DNA of 64,000 nt from an uncultured Pseudomonadota bacterium (lineage in GTDB: Bacteria; Pseudomonadota; Gammaproteobacteria; Steroidobacterales; Steroidobacteraceae): NCBI GenBank assembly GCA_903862885.1, contig CAIOZU010000035.1:62001-126000 (forward strand), given 5' to 3'. The notes under the pieces are model-generated. The model searched no databases and was not told the DNA's origin. It saw only the letters and a program-made list of their open reading frames with translations. Made by a program: the position numbers and the translations under genes. Below, piece after piece: positions 27,334-35,270 of this stretch. Position 1 is the stretch's first letter, and the number at the start of each line of letters is the position of its first letter.

Positions 27334-28509
27334 TCATGAATGCTGGGTAGTTAAAATATGTTTTTCACGATAATTCTTAAACCGCTGTTCGAGCTCCGCT
27401 TGGGTAAAGCCCGCCTCTTCCAACGTGTACTCATGCTTGGGGCGCCCTTCACGGGGATGTGAGTCCATATAGGCGGCAATCGCCGCGTGCGCGGTCGGGG
27501 TCATCGGCAAGCCAATGCGCTCAAAGATTCGCTCCACCACACCTAAGGGCTTTGACACCGTGTCCCTGAAATCGACATCGACGAACTTCGTGGGCGACCA
27601 GCCTTTACGCATCTCCAAACAATGGTTGAGATGCTCCTGCAGCGTTTCGCACCATTGACGACCGGCCTCTCGTGCGTCCGCCGTATCGGAGCCGAGCGCC
27701 CACAGACCCTGCACCATGCTGGCGTAGGAAGGAATCGAGGTGACCGGGTCACGGTGCGTCTGCACAAAGGTCACCTCTGGCAACAGATCATTGAGCACTT
27801 CCACATAGCCTAAATGCATGGGTGTTTTTAATACCCAACGCTCGGCGTGCTGGCCGCGCTTATGCTTCTGCCACTGCAAGAATTTCATGAGCTTCACCAA
27901 ATACACATAAGCGGGTCTAAGATCCTGCGCGTGCACCCACTCGCGATAACTAGGGACACAGGCCAAAGATTCTGATGTGGTGGTCAAAAGCGTCTGATCC
28001 AACAACATGATGTCCTCGTCCGCACCCATCGCATCCCAAGGGTGAATGGCCGCTAACGCCGGAGCCGCCTGCAAGATAGCCTCCACCTCAAGCTTTGCCG
28101 CCGCGATACGGCTCGCACCCGATAGATCATCCGCGCCCGGCACCGGAAAGCGACACTCCCACCACGCTGCTGCATAAAAGCGCTTATCTGCTGCAATGAG
28201 CCGATGCAATAAGGTCGTGCCGGTGCGTGACAATCCCACAATGACGACGGTGGGTGGCAGACGCTCCTCTAGAATCTCTGGGTGGCGTTTAAACCAGTCA
28301 CAGGCCCGAAGGCGCGTCACCAAAATTCCCAGCAAGCGGGTGTGCCACAGATACACCCCCGTGCCATTGAGCTTAGCCTCAGTCCGAAGCGCTGCCGTTA
28401 ATCGGGTGAGCGGCTCCTCGATCGCTGGCTCACCAAAGTCGGAAAGACCCGCCTCCGTCTGCGCCAGCGCCATTAACTCTTTAGGATCCAAGGTCATGGG
28501 ATTACTCAT
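27334..28509 (-). CDS. PAPS-dependent sulfotransferase, copy A
   Basis: Protein of 391 residues. GLSRTGTTLLHRLI is the 5'-phosphosulfate loop and THRDPVTSIPSYAS the 3'-phosphate region. AWWECRFPVP and HPREGRPKHEYTLEEAGF are shared almost word for word with the copy at 31894. It lies 10 nt before the paired SDR and 46 nt after the KstD gene, all on the minus strand. Sulfation of a hydroxyl on a steroid or terpenoid intermediate is the natural guess; a PAPS-making operon lies at 44775-48438. Confidence 0.87.
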   Translation of the reverse strand: MSNPMTLDPKELMALAQTEAGLSDFGEPAIEEPLTRLTAALRTEAKLNGTGVYLWHTRLLGILVTRLRACDWFKRHPEILEERLPPTVVIVGLSRTGTTLLHRLIAADKRFYAAAWWECRFPVPGADDLSGASRIAAAKLEVEAILQAAPALAAIHPWDAMGADEDIMLLDQTLLTTTSESLACVPSYREWVHAQDLRPAYVYLVKLMKFLQWQKHKRGQHAERWVLKTPMHLGYVEVLNDLLPEVTFVQTHRDPVTSIPSYASMVQGLWALGSDTADAREAGRQWCETLQEHLNHCLEMRKGWSPTKFVDVDFRDTVSKPLGVVERIFERIGLPMTPTAHAAIAAYMDSHPREGRPKHEYTLEEAGFTQAELEQRFKNYREKHILTTQHS

Positions 28510-28555
28510 GGAATTGCTCTTCGTATTGGTCTTTGGATAACGATTGAGAGATCTT

Positions 28556-30265
28556 TTAGGATTGACCGCTCATGTGTTTGGCCGCTTGCCACGCAAAGGT
28601 CATTGCCGGACCGAGCGTTGAACCAGGACCCGGATAGCGCGGCAAAATGGGTGCTGCGCTGTTACCGAGCGCATACAGCCCAGCGATCTTCGTGCCATCG
28701 GCTCGCGTCACTTGCGAGTTCACATCAATCACCACACCCCCGTGCGTCCCAAAGTCGCCCGGCTCCATGCGCATGGCATAAAAGGGCGACTCGACGATCG
28801 GCGCAAGGCACGGATTCGGCTGAATGCGTGGGTCGGCGTAATAGCGATCGTACTCGGCATCACCCCGAGCGTATTCCAGATCCTTACCGGTCTTGGCATA
28901 GGCATTCATCGCGGTCACGGTCCGCTCAAGGCCCGCCGGATCAATACCCGCTTTCACCGCGAGCTCTTTAATGGAGTCTGCCTTGGTGAGAAATCCCGAC
29001 GAGTAATAACTCTTCGGCACCATCCACTCCGGTCGAAATGCGGTCGGCCACAAGGGGCCATTAAAATACGAGCGCCGTGAGCGGCCATCAAACACCATCC
29101 ACGCAGGCACCTGTGGATCGTCGTCGCGTTGCTTACCGAATAAGGCCAATTGATAGGTCAGGTAGTTCTGTGACTCATTGGCGATGCGCACACCGCGTTT
29201 CGTGACCATGATGTTGCCAGGATAAGATTTATCCATGATCGCCAGCCGCGGCACCGGGTCATCCGGGCTCTTTAGGGTGGTACACCACCACCCGCCATCC
29301 ATCAGGTGCGTCGCCGCACCCAATCCGACCGCTGCCTGGATAGCGTCACCGGTGTTCGCACCGTGCGCCGCACTCCACGCCACATTGGTCGGCTTAGGCA
29401 GATACTGATCGCGCATCGCCTGATTGTGTTCAAAGCCACCTGCCGCGAGCACTACCCCACGGCGCGTGCGTACCACGGTCTTAACCCCCGCCTGCTCGAT
29501 CACCGCACCAATGACCCGACCACTCGCATCGCTTAGCAGTTCGGTCATTTGGGTATTCAGCATCAGGGGCATCTGTCGATCGAGCATTGACCACCGCAGC
29601 CGCGCGATGCCGGCCGCTCCGCAGGCGATGCGTCGCGAGCGGCGATGGGTCAGCATCCATGGAATATCGAAGTAATGATTCGTGATCAACTTGCGCGCGC
29701 GCTGCTTCCAACCTGGCATCTGCGCCATGAGAATCTGCGCATCCACTTGCGTCATAGCGATGCGATCAAACATCCACATCATATGGTGGGTGTCGCGCAG
29801 TCGACTCTCCTCTGCGCCCAGTTCAGTGCGTAGTAACGGCGCAGGCTCGAGGGACCGATGGCCTGGTTTAGCACCGGGAAGTGTCGACCAGTAATCGGGA
29901 TAATGCGCCAAGGACTCGTACCGCACACGAGTCCGCTCATGCAAAAAGGCCAACATGCGCGGCCCTTCGCGCAGATACATTTGCTGCAGCTCTAAGGGCA
30001 CCGTCCCCGCCGGGGTCGTCCCCTGCACGTACTGCAGCGCTTCCTCATAACTGTCCTGGGCGCCGGCCGCTTTCGAGTAGTCACTGCAAGGGATCCATAT
30101 GCCGCCACCTGACGTCGCACTGGTGCCGCCATACAGCGCGGTTTTCTCGATCACTAGCACCTGCTTGAGGCCCATCTCATAGGCACACAGTGCAGCCGTT
30201 AAGCCGCCGTTACCTGAGCCCACCACCAGGACATCGACCTCCAGATCCGGATTTTGCTTAATCAC
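28556..30265 (-). CDS. 3-Ketosteroid dehydrogenase-type flavoprotein (KstD-like)
   Basis: FAD protein of 569 residues. GSGNGG at 16-21 and ALYGGTSATSGGGIWIP form the FAD site. The C-terminus carries GLYALGN and YPGPGSTLGPAMTFAWQAA, the signature of 3-ketosteroid dehydrogenases, which place a double bond in ring A (Delta-1 or Delta-4) and start ring B opening. It starts at GTG 30265 with GAGGCGAAT upstream. A ketosteroid isomerase gene is divergent 76 nt away, which supports a 3-keto-steroid substrate. It is the best KstD candidate of three related flavoproteins in the window. Confidence 0.85.
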   Translation of the reverse strand: MIKQNPDLEVDVLVVGSGNGGLTAALCAYEMGLKQVLVIEKTALYGGTSATSGGGIWIPCSDYSKAAGAQDSYEEALQYVQGTTPAGTVPLELQQMYLREGPRMLAFLHERTRVRYESLAHYPDYWSTLPGAKPGHRSLEPAPLLRTELGAEESRLRDTHHMMWMFDRIAMTQVDAQILMAQMPGWKQRARKLITNHYFDIPWMLTHRRSRRIACGAAGIARLRWSMLDRQMPLMLNTQMTELLSDASGRVIGAVIEQAGVKTVVRTRRGVVLAAGGFEHNQAMRDQYLPKPTNVAWSAAHGANTGDAIQAAVGLGAATHLMDGGWWCTTLKSPDDPVPRLAIMDKSYPGNIMVTKRGVRIANESQNYLTYQLALFGKQRDDDPQVPAWMVFDGRSRRSYFNGPLWPTAFRPEWMVPKSYYSSGFLTKADSIKELAVKAGIDPAGLERTVTAMNAYAKTGKDLEYARGDAEYDRYYADPRIQPNPCLAPIVESPFYAMRMEPGDFGTHGGVVIDVNSQVTRADGTKIAGLYALGNSAAPILPRYPGPGSTLGPAMTFAWQAAKHMSGQS

Positions 30266-30341
30266 ATTCGCCTCGCAGGAAGTTGTTCGCTATTCTTAAA
30301 CACCTGAGCATCATCACTGGGTCTAACTGAAGGAGCCTCCT

Positions 30342-30704
30342 ATGCCCACCTCTGTTGTCATGAAAGCCGCCATGCAAGCCTACATCAATCACTTCAACAG
30401 CGGCAGCGCTGAGGCCGTGGCCGATCTCTACGCCCCTGAGGCCAGCGTCGAAGACCCCGTCGGCGGACCGGTGATCTCGGGCCGTGCCGCGATCTTGGCT
30501 TTCTACCAGAAGAACATCGCCACCGGCGCCAAACTCGTACTCGATGCACCGATTCGAGGCTCGCATGGTAATTCAGCGGCGATGGCGTTCAGCGCGACCA
30601 TTGGCCCCCTGACCGTTCGCGTCATTGATGTCATGACCTTCGATGAAGCGGGAAAATTCACCAGCATGCGCGCCTACTTCGGACCTGACGACATCTTGCA
30701 GTAA
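30342..30704 (+). CDS. ksi: Delta5-3-ketosteroid isomerase
   Basis: Protein of 120 residues, close in length and layout to Comamonas KSI. Tyr14 (oxyanion), Asp38 in VEDPVGG (general base) and Asp96 in VIDVMTF (second oxyanion acid) are in register, and the ending SMRAYFG matches KSI. It moves a 5,6 double bond to 4,5 in 3-keto steroids in the cytoplasm. The ATG follows GAAGGAG at 6 nt. It is divergent from the KstD-type gene, giving the classical sequence isomerase then ring A dehydrogenase. Confidence 0.9.
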   Translation: MPTSVVMKAAMQAYINHFNSGSAEAVADLYAPEASVEDPVGGPVISGRAAILAFYQKNIATGAKLVLDAPIRGSHGNSAAMAFSATIGPLTVRVIDVMTFDEAGKFTSMRAYFGPDDILQ

Positions 30705-30747
30705 CCGACCAGCGGCTCAAAGCACGCACAGAGCACACGCTGAGTCC

Positions 30748-31626
30748 TCACCTCACGATCGCAGGATGCGGGATACGCGGCTCACCCAACATGGGCCGAT
30801 GTGAGGGCGGCTGACGACCGCCTTCATCTTGCAATCCATACTCGATCGCAAGCTCTGCGGTGATGAAGGTTTGACCTGAGCGCTTCATCAGCGTGGGATC
30901 CGCCGCAAGCGCCGCAATCACCCGGCCGTTGAGCCGCGGGGTTTCAGCCATCTTCATGAAGTCCGTGTACTGATCCGGACGATCTTGCACAGCGACTGCG
31001 GTGCGCTCGGTGATTTGCATACCCAGCCACAAGGATACCGCCGCTACCTGCGTGTCGGCTAAATCCACGCCCATATCGGCAGCCAATTTATCCACGCCCG
31101 CTTTCTGCGCACCATAGGCAGGACCGTGCATGTAACAGACGCTGCCAAAGGACGACACGAACGTAATTAAGCCACTGCGCTTAGGCACCATCAGCTGAGC
31201 CGCGTAGTACGAAGCCACGTAGGCCGAGCGCAGACCCACATCCAAAATGTCGACCATGTCGAGCGGCTTCTCCCAGAATCCACCTGGATCAATCAAATTG
31301 TCATGAATGAAGGTCGCATTATTCACAAGGACATCAAGGCCACCGGATTCGGAGGCCACCTGCGCAAACAGAGCCGCCACCTGTTCATCTTTGCTGTGAT
31401 CACAGGCGACCGCAATGGCATGCCCACCGGCGGCGCGAATTTCATTCACTGTCTCGTGAATGGTGCCGGGTAACGCGTGTTGCTTTGCGCGACCTAAGCT
31501 ATGCGTATTCGAGCGACCCGTGACGTACACGGTCATACCGGAGGCAGCGAGACCGAGTGCAATGCCCTTGCCTGCCCCACGACTCGCGCCCGTTACCACC
31601 GCCACCTTTGGTTTCGATTTTTTCAT
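30748..31626 (-). CDS. SDR of the DHRS1-like group
   Basis: Protein of 292 residues, longer than usual SDRs. TGASRGAGKGIA, CDHSKDEQVAALF, NNATF and FVSSFGSVCYMHGPAYGAQKAGVDKLAADM follow the layout of DHRS1, whose members reduce steroid and retinoid carbonyls. Tyr-x3-Lys is intact. A loop after the active site (SLWLGMQITE) and a C-terminal tail complete the match. AGGGGTTGCA precedes the ATG. It converges on the KSI gene and is divergent from the second sulfotransferase. Confidence 0.86.
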   Translation of the reverse strand: MKKSKPKVAVVTGASRGAGKGIALGLAASGMTVYVTGRSNTHSLGRAKQHALPGTIHETVNEIRAAGGHAIAVACDHSKDEQVAALFAQVASESGGLDVLVNNATFIHDNLIDPGGFWEKPLDMVDILDVGLRSAYVASYYAAQLMVPKRSGLITFVSSFGSVCYMHGPAYGAQKAGVDKLAADMGVDLADTQVAAVSLWLGMQITERTAVAVQDRPDQYTDFMKMAETPRLNGRVIAALAADPTLMKRSGQTFITAELAIEYGLQDEGGRQPPSHRPMLGEPRIPHPAIVR

Positions 31627-31893
31627 TGCAACCCCTATTGCCTACCTGATATCTACGGGTTGGCCGCTCAGTCGGGCATCACCCGTCCGCCGATCGGTCA
31701 CCGATGAAGCTCATCTTGCCACGATAGGGGTGGGCTGAGAAATTCATTACCGGCGGCCTAGGTCGATGGTAGGCTTCAAGCGCCGGGAGTAGCCACCCTC
31801 ACCGGTCAGATCGATGCGCCGGCCCCATACCCAGACCTCGGGGGAAGCGGCTGGCCCGATCTATATATAAGTGGCCCGAAAAGTGAATGAGCC
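31627..31893. other. Divergent promoter region with TATATATAAG element
   Basis: The 267-nt gap between the DHRS1-like SDR and sulfotransferase copy B. TATATATAAG (about 31862-31871), some 25 nt before the sulfotransferase ATG, is a likely -10 region. It is flanked by two copies of GGCCCGA. No confident -35 is seen. Confidence 0.35.
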
Positions 31894-33078
31894 ATGAACC
31901 ACCACGTCACATTGGAATCAGAACCTCTGTTGGCCGCTGCCCGAGAGGCCACTGGCCTCTCTCGGCTCGATGGGCCTGATTTAATGGAGCCGCTCACGCG
32001 TCTCACCGCAGCGCTTCGATCGGAAGCCCATCTCAACGCCGCCGGCCAGCAAATGTGGGCGGAGCGACTGCACGGCATCTTGGTCACTCGTCTGCGCGCT
32101 TGCGACTGGTTTGAGCGACATCCAGAGATTTTGGAAGAGCAGTTACCACCTCCGGTGGTGATCCTAGGCCTCGGTCGTACGGGCACCACCCTGTTACAGC
32201 GCCTACTCGCCGCGGACGAACGCTTTTACTCAGCCGCTTGGTGGGAATGTCGCTTTCCGGTGCCTGCCCCAGATGACATGGCGGGCGATCAGCGTAAGGC
32301 ACTCGCCCAAGCGGAAGTCGCTGCCATCTTGGCCTACCGACCAGAACTCGCCGCGATCCATCCGTGGGATGCGCTCGCGGCGGATGAGGACATCTTGCTG
32401 CTCGATCAAACCCTGCTGTCGACAACCGCTGAGTGCATGGCCTTTATTCCCAGCTACCGCGATTGGTTAATCCAGCAAGACTTGAGCCCCGCGTACCGCT
32501 ATCTCGAACGATTTCTCAAATTTATTCAGTGGCAAAAGCGACAGCGGGGCATACAGGGCAGTCGCTGGGTGCTGAAGACCCCCATGCACTTAGGTTATAT
32601 CGATCACTTACTCTCGGTGTGGCCCGAAGCCACCTTCGTGCAAACCCATCGAGACCCACTCGCCACCATCCCCTCCTTTACCAGCTTCGTTTACAGCTTA
32701 TGGGCCGGTGTCAGCGATACCGCAAGCCCCCAAGAAGCGGGTCAACAAATCAGTGGCTACTTTGAGCGCATGCTCAATCGTTGCTTAACTTTACGCGAGC
32801 ACCTAGCGCCCGAAAAGTTTGTGGATGTCGACTTTAGGGACACGGTCTCACAGCCCATGCAGGTCATCGAGCGCATCTATAAAGCCATTGACCTGCCCCT
32901 CAATGCACTTGCTCGCGCCCAAATCATGGGCTACCTTGCTACTCATCCGCGCGAGGGGCGACCGACTCACCAGTACACGCTGGAGCAGTTCGGACTGACC
33001 TCGCTTGATCTCGAACACCGTTTTGCGCGATACCGCGCCCGTCATGTTGCCGCCTTTCAAGATATATCACTGGAGTAA
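31894..33078 (+). CDS. PAPS-dependent sulfotransferase, copy B
   Basis: Protein of 394 residues with GLGRTGTTLLQRLL (5'-phosphosulfate loop) and THRDPLATIPSFTS (3'-phosphate site). It matches the copy at 27334 over its length, including AWWECRFPVP, ILLLDQTLLSTTAE and THPREGRPTHQYTLEQFGL. The paired SDR starts 6 nt after the stop. The ribosome site before the ATG is weak (AGTGA). Acceptor unknown; a hydroxylated ring compound is likely by context. Confidence 0.86.
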   Translation: MNHHVTLESEPLLAAAREATGLSRLDGPDLMEPLTRLTAALRSEAHLNAAGQQMWAERLHGILVTRLRACDWFERHPEILEEQLPPPVVILGLGRTGTTLLQRLLAADERFYSAAWWECRFPVPAPDDMAGDQRKALAQAEVAAILAYRPELAAIHPWDALAADEDILLLDQTLLSTTAECMAFIPSYRDWLIQQDLSPAYRYLERFLKFIQWQKRQRGIQGSRWVLKTPMHLGYIDHLLSVWPEATFVQTHRDPLATIPSFTSFVYSLWAGVSDTASPQEAGQQISGYFERMLNRCLTLREHLAPEKFVDVDFRDTVSQPMQVIERIYKAIDLPLNALARAQIMGYLATHPREGRPTHQYTLEQFGLTSLDLEHRFARYRARHVAAFQDISLE

Positions 33079-33083
33079 AACGC

Positions 33084-33875
33084 ATGTTACTGAAAGATAA
33101 AGTCATCATCGTCTCAGGCATTGGTCCTGGCTTAGGATACAAGCTTGCCGTGGAAGCGGCCCGTGAAGGCGCGCGCGCCATCACCCTCACCGCGCGCACC
33201 GCCTCAAAGCTCGATGAGGTAGAAAAACAGATTCAAGCGGTCGCTCCCAACTGCAAAGTCTTGAAAGTGCAAACCGATATTCAAGACAAAGCGCAGTGCC
33301 AGCGCGCCGCCGATGAAACGATGAAGGCGTTTGGACGCATCGATGGGCTTGCCAACAGCGGCTACATTCACGGTGGTTTTCTGCCGATCGAGACCTCTAA
33401 CCTCGACGAGTGGAATGACGTCTTTGCCACCAATGTCAAAGGCTCCACCCAGATGACGCTCGCCTGCGTCCCGCACATGAAAGCCAATGGTGGCGGCGCG
33501 GTGGTCATGATCAACTCGATGGGCATGATGAAGCCCTACGCGGGCGGTGGGCTGTATGCCGCGACCAAGGGTGCACTGCTTATCACCACCAAATATCTGG
33601 CCGTGGAATTAGGCCCAGACAACATCCGTGTCAACACCGCGCGCATGGGTTGGATGTGGGGCGAGCCGGTAAAACAAAGCATCAAGTGGATGGCCGAGGC
33701 GCAAAAACTCACCGAGCAACAGGTCATTGATGGCATCTCAGCCAACATCCCGCTGCGCCGCATGATCACGGACGATGAGTGCGCACGCACCGCGCTATTT
33801 TTGCTGTCGGACTACGCCAGTGGCGTGACCGGCGCGATCATCGACTGCAATGGTGGCGAAAGTGTGACCCCATGA
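33084..33875 (+). CDS. SDR family oxidoreductase, copy B of a duplicated cassette
   Basis: Protein of 263 residues with the same odd cofactor loop SGIGPGLG as copy A at 26529. Its active site is intact, with Ser in INSMGMM and Tyr-x3-Lys in LYAATKGAL. It shares ARMGWMWGEPV and MITDDECARTALFLLSDYASGVTGA with copy A. GGAG of the ribosome site overlaps the end of the sulfotransferase gene. The stop overlaps the VOC start by 4 nt, so sulfotransferase-SDR-VOC is one operon. Confidence 0.87.
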   Translation: MLLKDKVIIVSGIGPGLGYKLAVEAAREGARAITLTARTASKLDEVEKQIQAVAPNCKVLKVQTDIQDKAQCQRAADETMKAFGRIDGLANSGYIHGGFLPIETSNLDEWNDVFATNVKGSTQMTLACVPHMKANGGGAVVMINSMGMMKPYAGGGLYAATKGALLITTKYLAVELGPDNIRVNTARMGWMWGEPVKQSIKWMAEAQKLTEQQVIDGISANIPLRRMITDDECARTALFLLSDYASGVTGAIIDCNGGESVTP

Positions 33876-34336
33876 GCGCGGCCCCGCCGCCTAAGATCTC
33901 GCATATCGGCATGTGCGTCACCGACTTGGAACAGTCGGTGGCGTTTTACTGCGGCGCACTCGGTTTTAGTCGCGCTGAAGCCTACGAGTTCAGCGAGGGA
34001 CTCGACGCCATCATGGAAATGGAGCGGGTGTCACTGCGATCGCAGTTCATCCGCCGCGACGATGGCTTCGCCATTGAATTGCTCGAAATTAAAAACCCAA
34101 CGCCGACCGGTTCGCGCGAGCGTCGCCCGCTCAATCAGTTTGGCCTCACCCACTTGTCTTTTTATGTGGACGACATACAAGCCACCGCCCGCGAGCTACA
34201 AAAACATGGCGGCCAGGTGCACGCGCACACGATGACGAATATGGGTTTTGTCAGTCTGATCTACTGCAACGATCCCGATGGCATCCGCATCGAGCTCATG
34301 CAAATGACCCCTGAACCGCCAGCCGGCTCCGCTTAA
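33872..34336 (+). CDS. VOC/glyoxalase superfamily protein
   Basis: Protein of 154 residues. HIGMCVTDLEQSVAFYCGALGF opens the first module; FAIELLEI, LTHLSFYVDD and IRIELMQM give the usual His/Glu metal set. It resembles lactoylglutathione lyase and methylmalonyl-CoA epimerase relatives. The start at 33872 overlaps the SDR stop (ATGA), and its own stop overlaps the 3' end of the convergent SDR gene by 4 nt. The longer open frame upstream lies inside the SDR gene and is not used. It is probably a lyase or epimerase step after the SDR. Confidence 0.84.
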   Translation: MSAAPPPKISHIGMCVTDLEQSVAFYCGALGFSRAEAYEFSEGLDAIMEMERVSLRSQFIRRDDGFAIELLEIKNPTPTGSRERRPLNQFGLTHLSFYVDDIQATARELQKHGGQVHAHTMTNMGFVSLIYCNDPDGIRIELMQMTPEPPAGSA

Positions 34337-35124
34337 AGACGCTGCGATGACACGTTACCGCCGTCGACAATGATCTCGGCGGCGGTTAGGTAACTCGCTT
34401 CATCTGACAACAGAAAACGCACCACGCGACCCACTTCCTCCGGCCGGCCGATACGCGAAAGCAAAATTCGCTTCTCAAACACACCCGGTAGGGCCGTCAG
34501 CGCCGGCTGGGTCATGGGGGTCACAATGAATCCGGGTGACACACTGTTGATGCGTATCCCCTCATTAGCCAAGCGATCCGCCAGTGAGCGGACCAGCGAC
34601 AACACCCCGCCTTTGCTCGCCGAGTAAATGGGATTGACCGCATTACCGAGCGTGGCATTGATGGAAGCCATCGCGACCATCGCTGAACCCGGCTCTCGAC
34701 GCAGATCCTCCATAAAGGTTTGTAATAACAACACAATCGCCCGCAGGTGCACATCGATACCCGCATTCCAGTTCTCAATCGTGATGCCCTCCAAGGAGCC
34801 GGTATCCACCACGCCCGCGCAGTGCACCAATCCACCCACGGAGGGCAACACGGCGCGGGTGGCGATGGCCGCGGCCTGAATCGCCTCCACACTTCGCACA
34901 TCGACACCGAGCCCCACCGTCGTCACGCCATAGGCTGCGGCAATCTCCAGCGCCCTCGCCCGCGCCACCTCAGCCTGCAGATCCCAAAGTGCCACGGGAC
35001 GCCCGACGGCGGCGAGTGCGTGGGCACTCGCGAGCCCAAGCCCCGAGGCGCCGCCGGTGATGACCACCCCGGTCGGGGGGCTACTCAATCGGGGTTGATA
35101 GACATCGCTTATGACATCGCTCAT
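34333..35124 (-). CDS. SDR family oxidoreductase
   Basis: Protein of 263 residues: TGGASGLG, HCAGVV at the NNAG position, Ser in AMASINATLG, Tyr-x3-Lys in PIYSASKGGV. ATG 35124 follows GAGGAG; a GTG directly before it is possible. The 3' end overlaps the VOC gene by 4 nt tail to tail. It is divergent from the B12 mutase operon with 146 nt between starts. The substrate is unknown; a 3-hydroxyacyl or hydroxysteroid substrate would fit the location. Confidence 0.86.
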   Translation of the reverse strand: MSDVISDVYQPRLSSPPTGVVITGGASGLGLASAHALAAVGRPVALWDLQAEVARARALEIAAAYGVTTVGLGVDVRSVEAIQAAAIATRAVLPSVGGLVHCAGVVDTGSLEGITIENWNAGIDVHLRAIVLLLQTFMEDLRREPGSAMVAMASINATLGNAVNPIYSASKGGVLSLVRSLADRLANEGIRINSVSPGFIVTPMTQPALTALPGVFEKRILLSRIGRPEEVGRVVRFLLSDEASYLTAAEIIVDGGNVSSQRL

Positions 35125-35217
35125 CACAGGGCTCCTCGCTGCTTACCGAGCATCGCTTACGTAGACGCACCCTACGGCATGCGAGGCCACCTGCAAAGCC
35201 TCGCCTTCAAGACCCAC

Positions 35218-35247
35218 TTACCAGAGGCGTTCGACCTCAGGTACTAT
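35218..35247 (+). promoter_or_regulatory. Candidate sigma-70 promoter of the mutase operon
   Basis: TTACCA and TACTAT are separated by 18 nt and lie 24 nt upstream of the mutase start codon. A GAGGAG ribosome site follows. The match is moderate, found by eye. Confidence 0.35.
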
Positions 35248-35270
35248 CGAAGCCATCTGAGGAGATTGGT

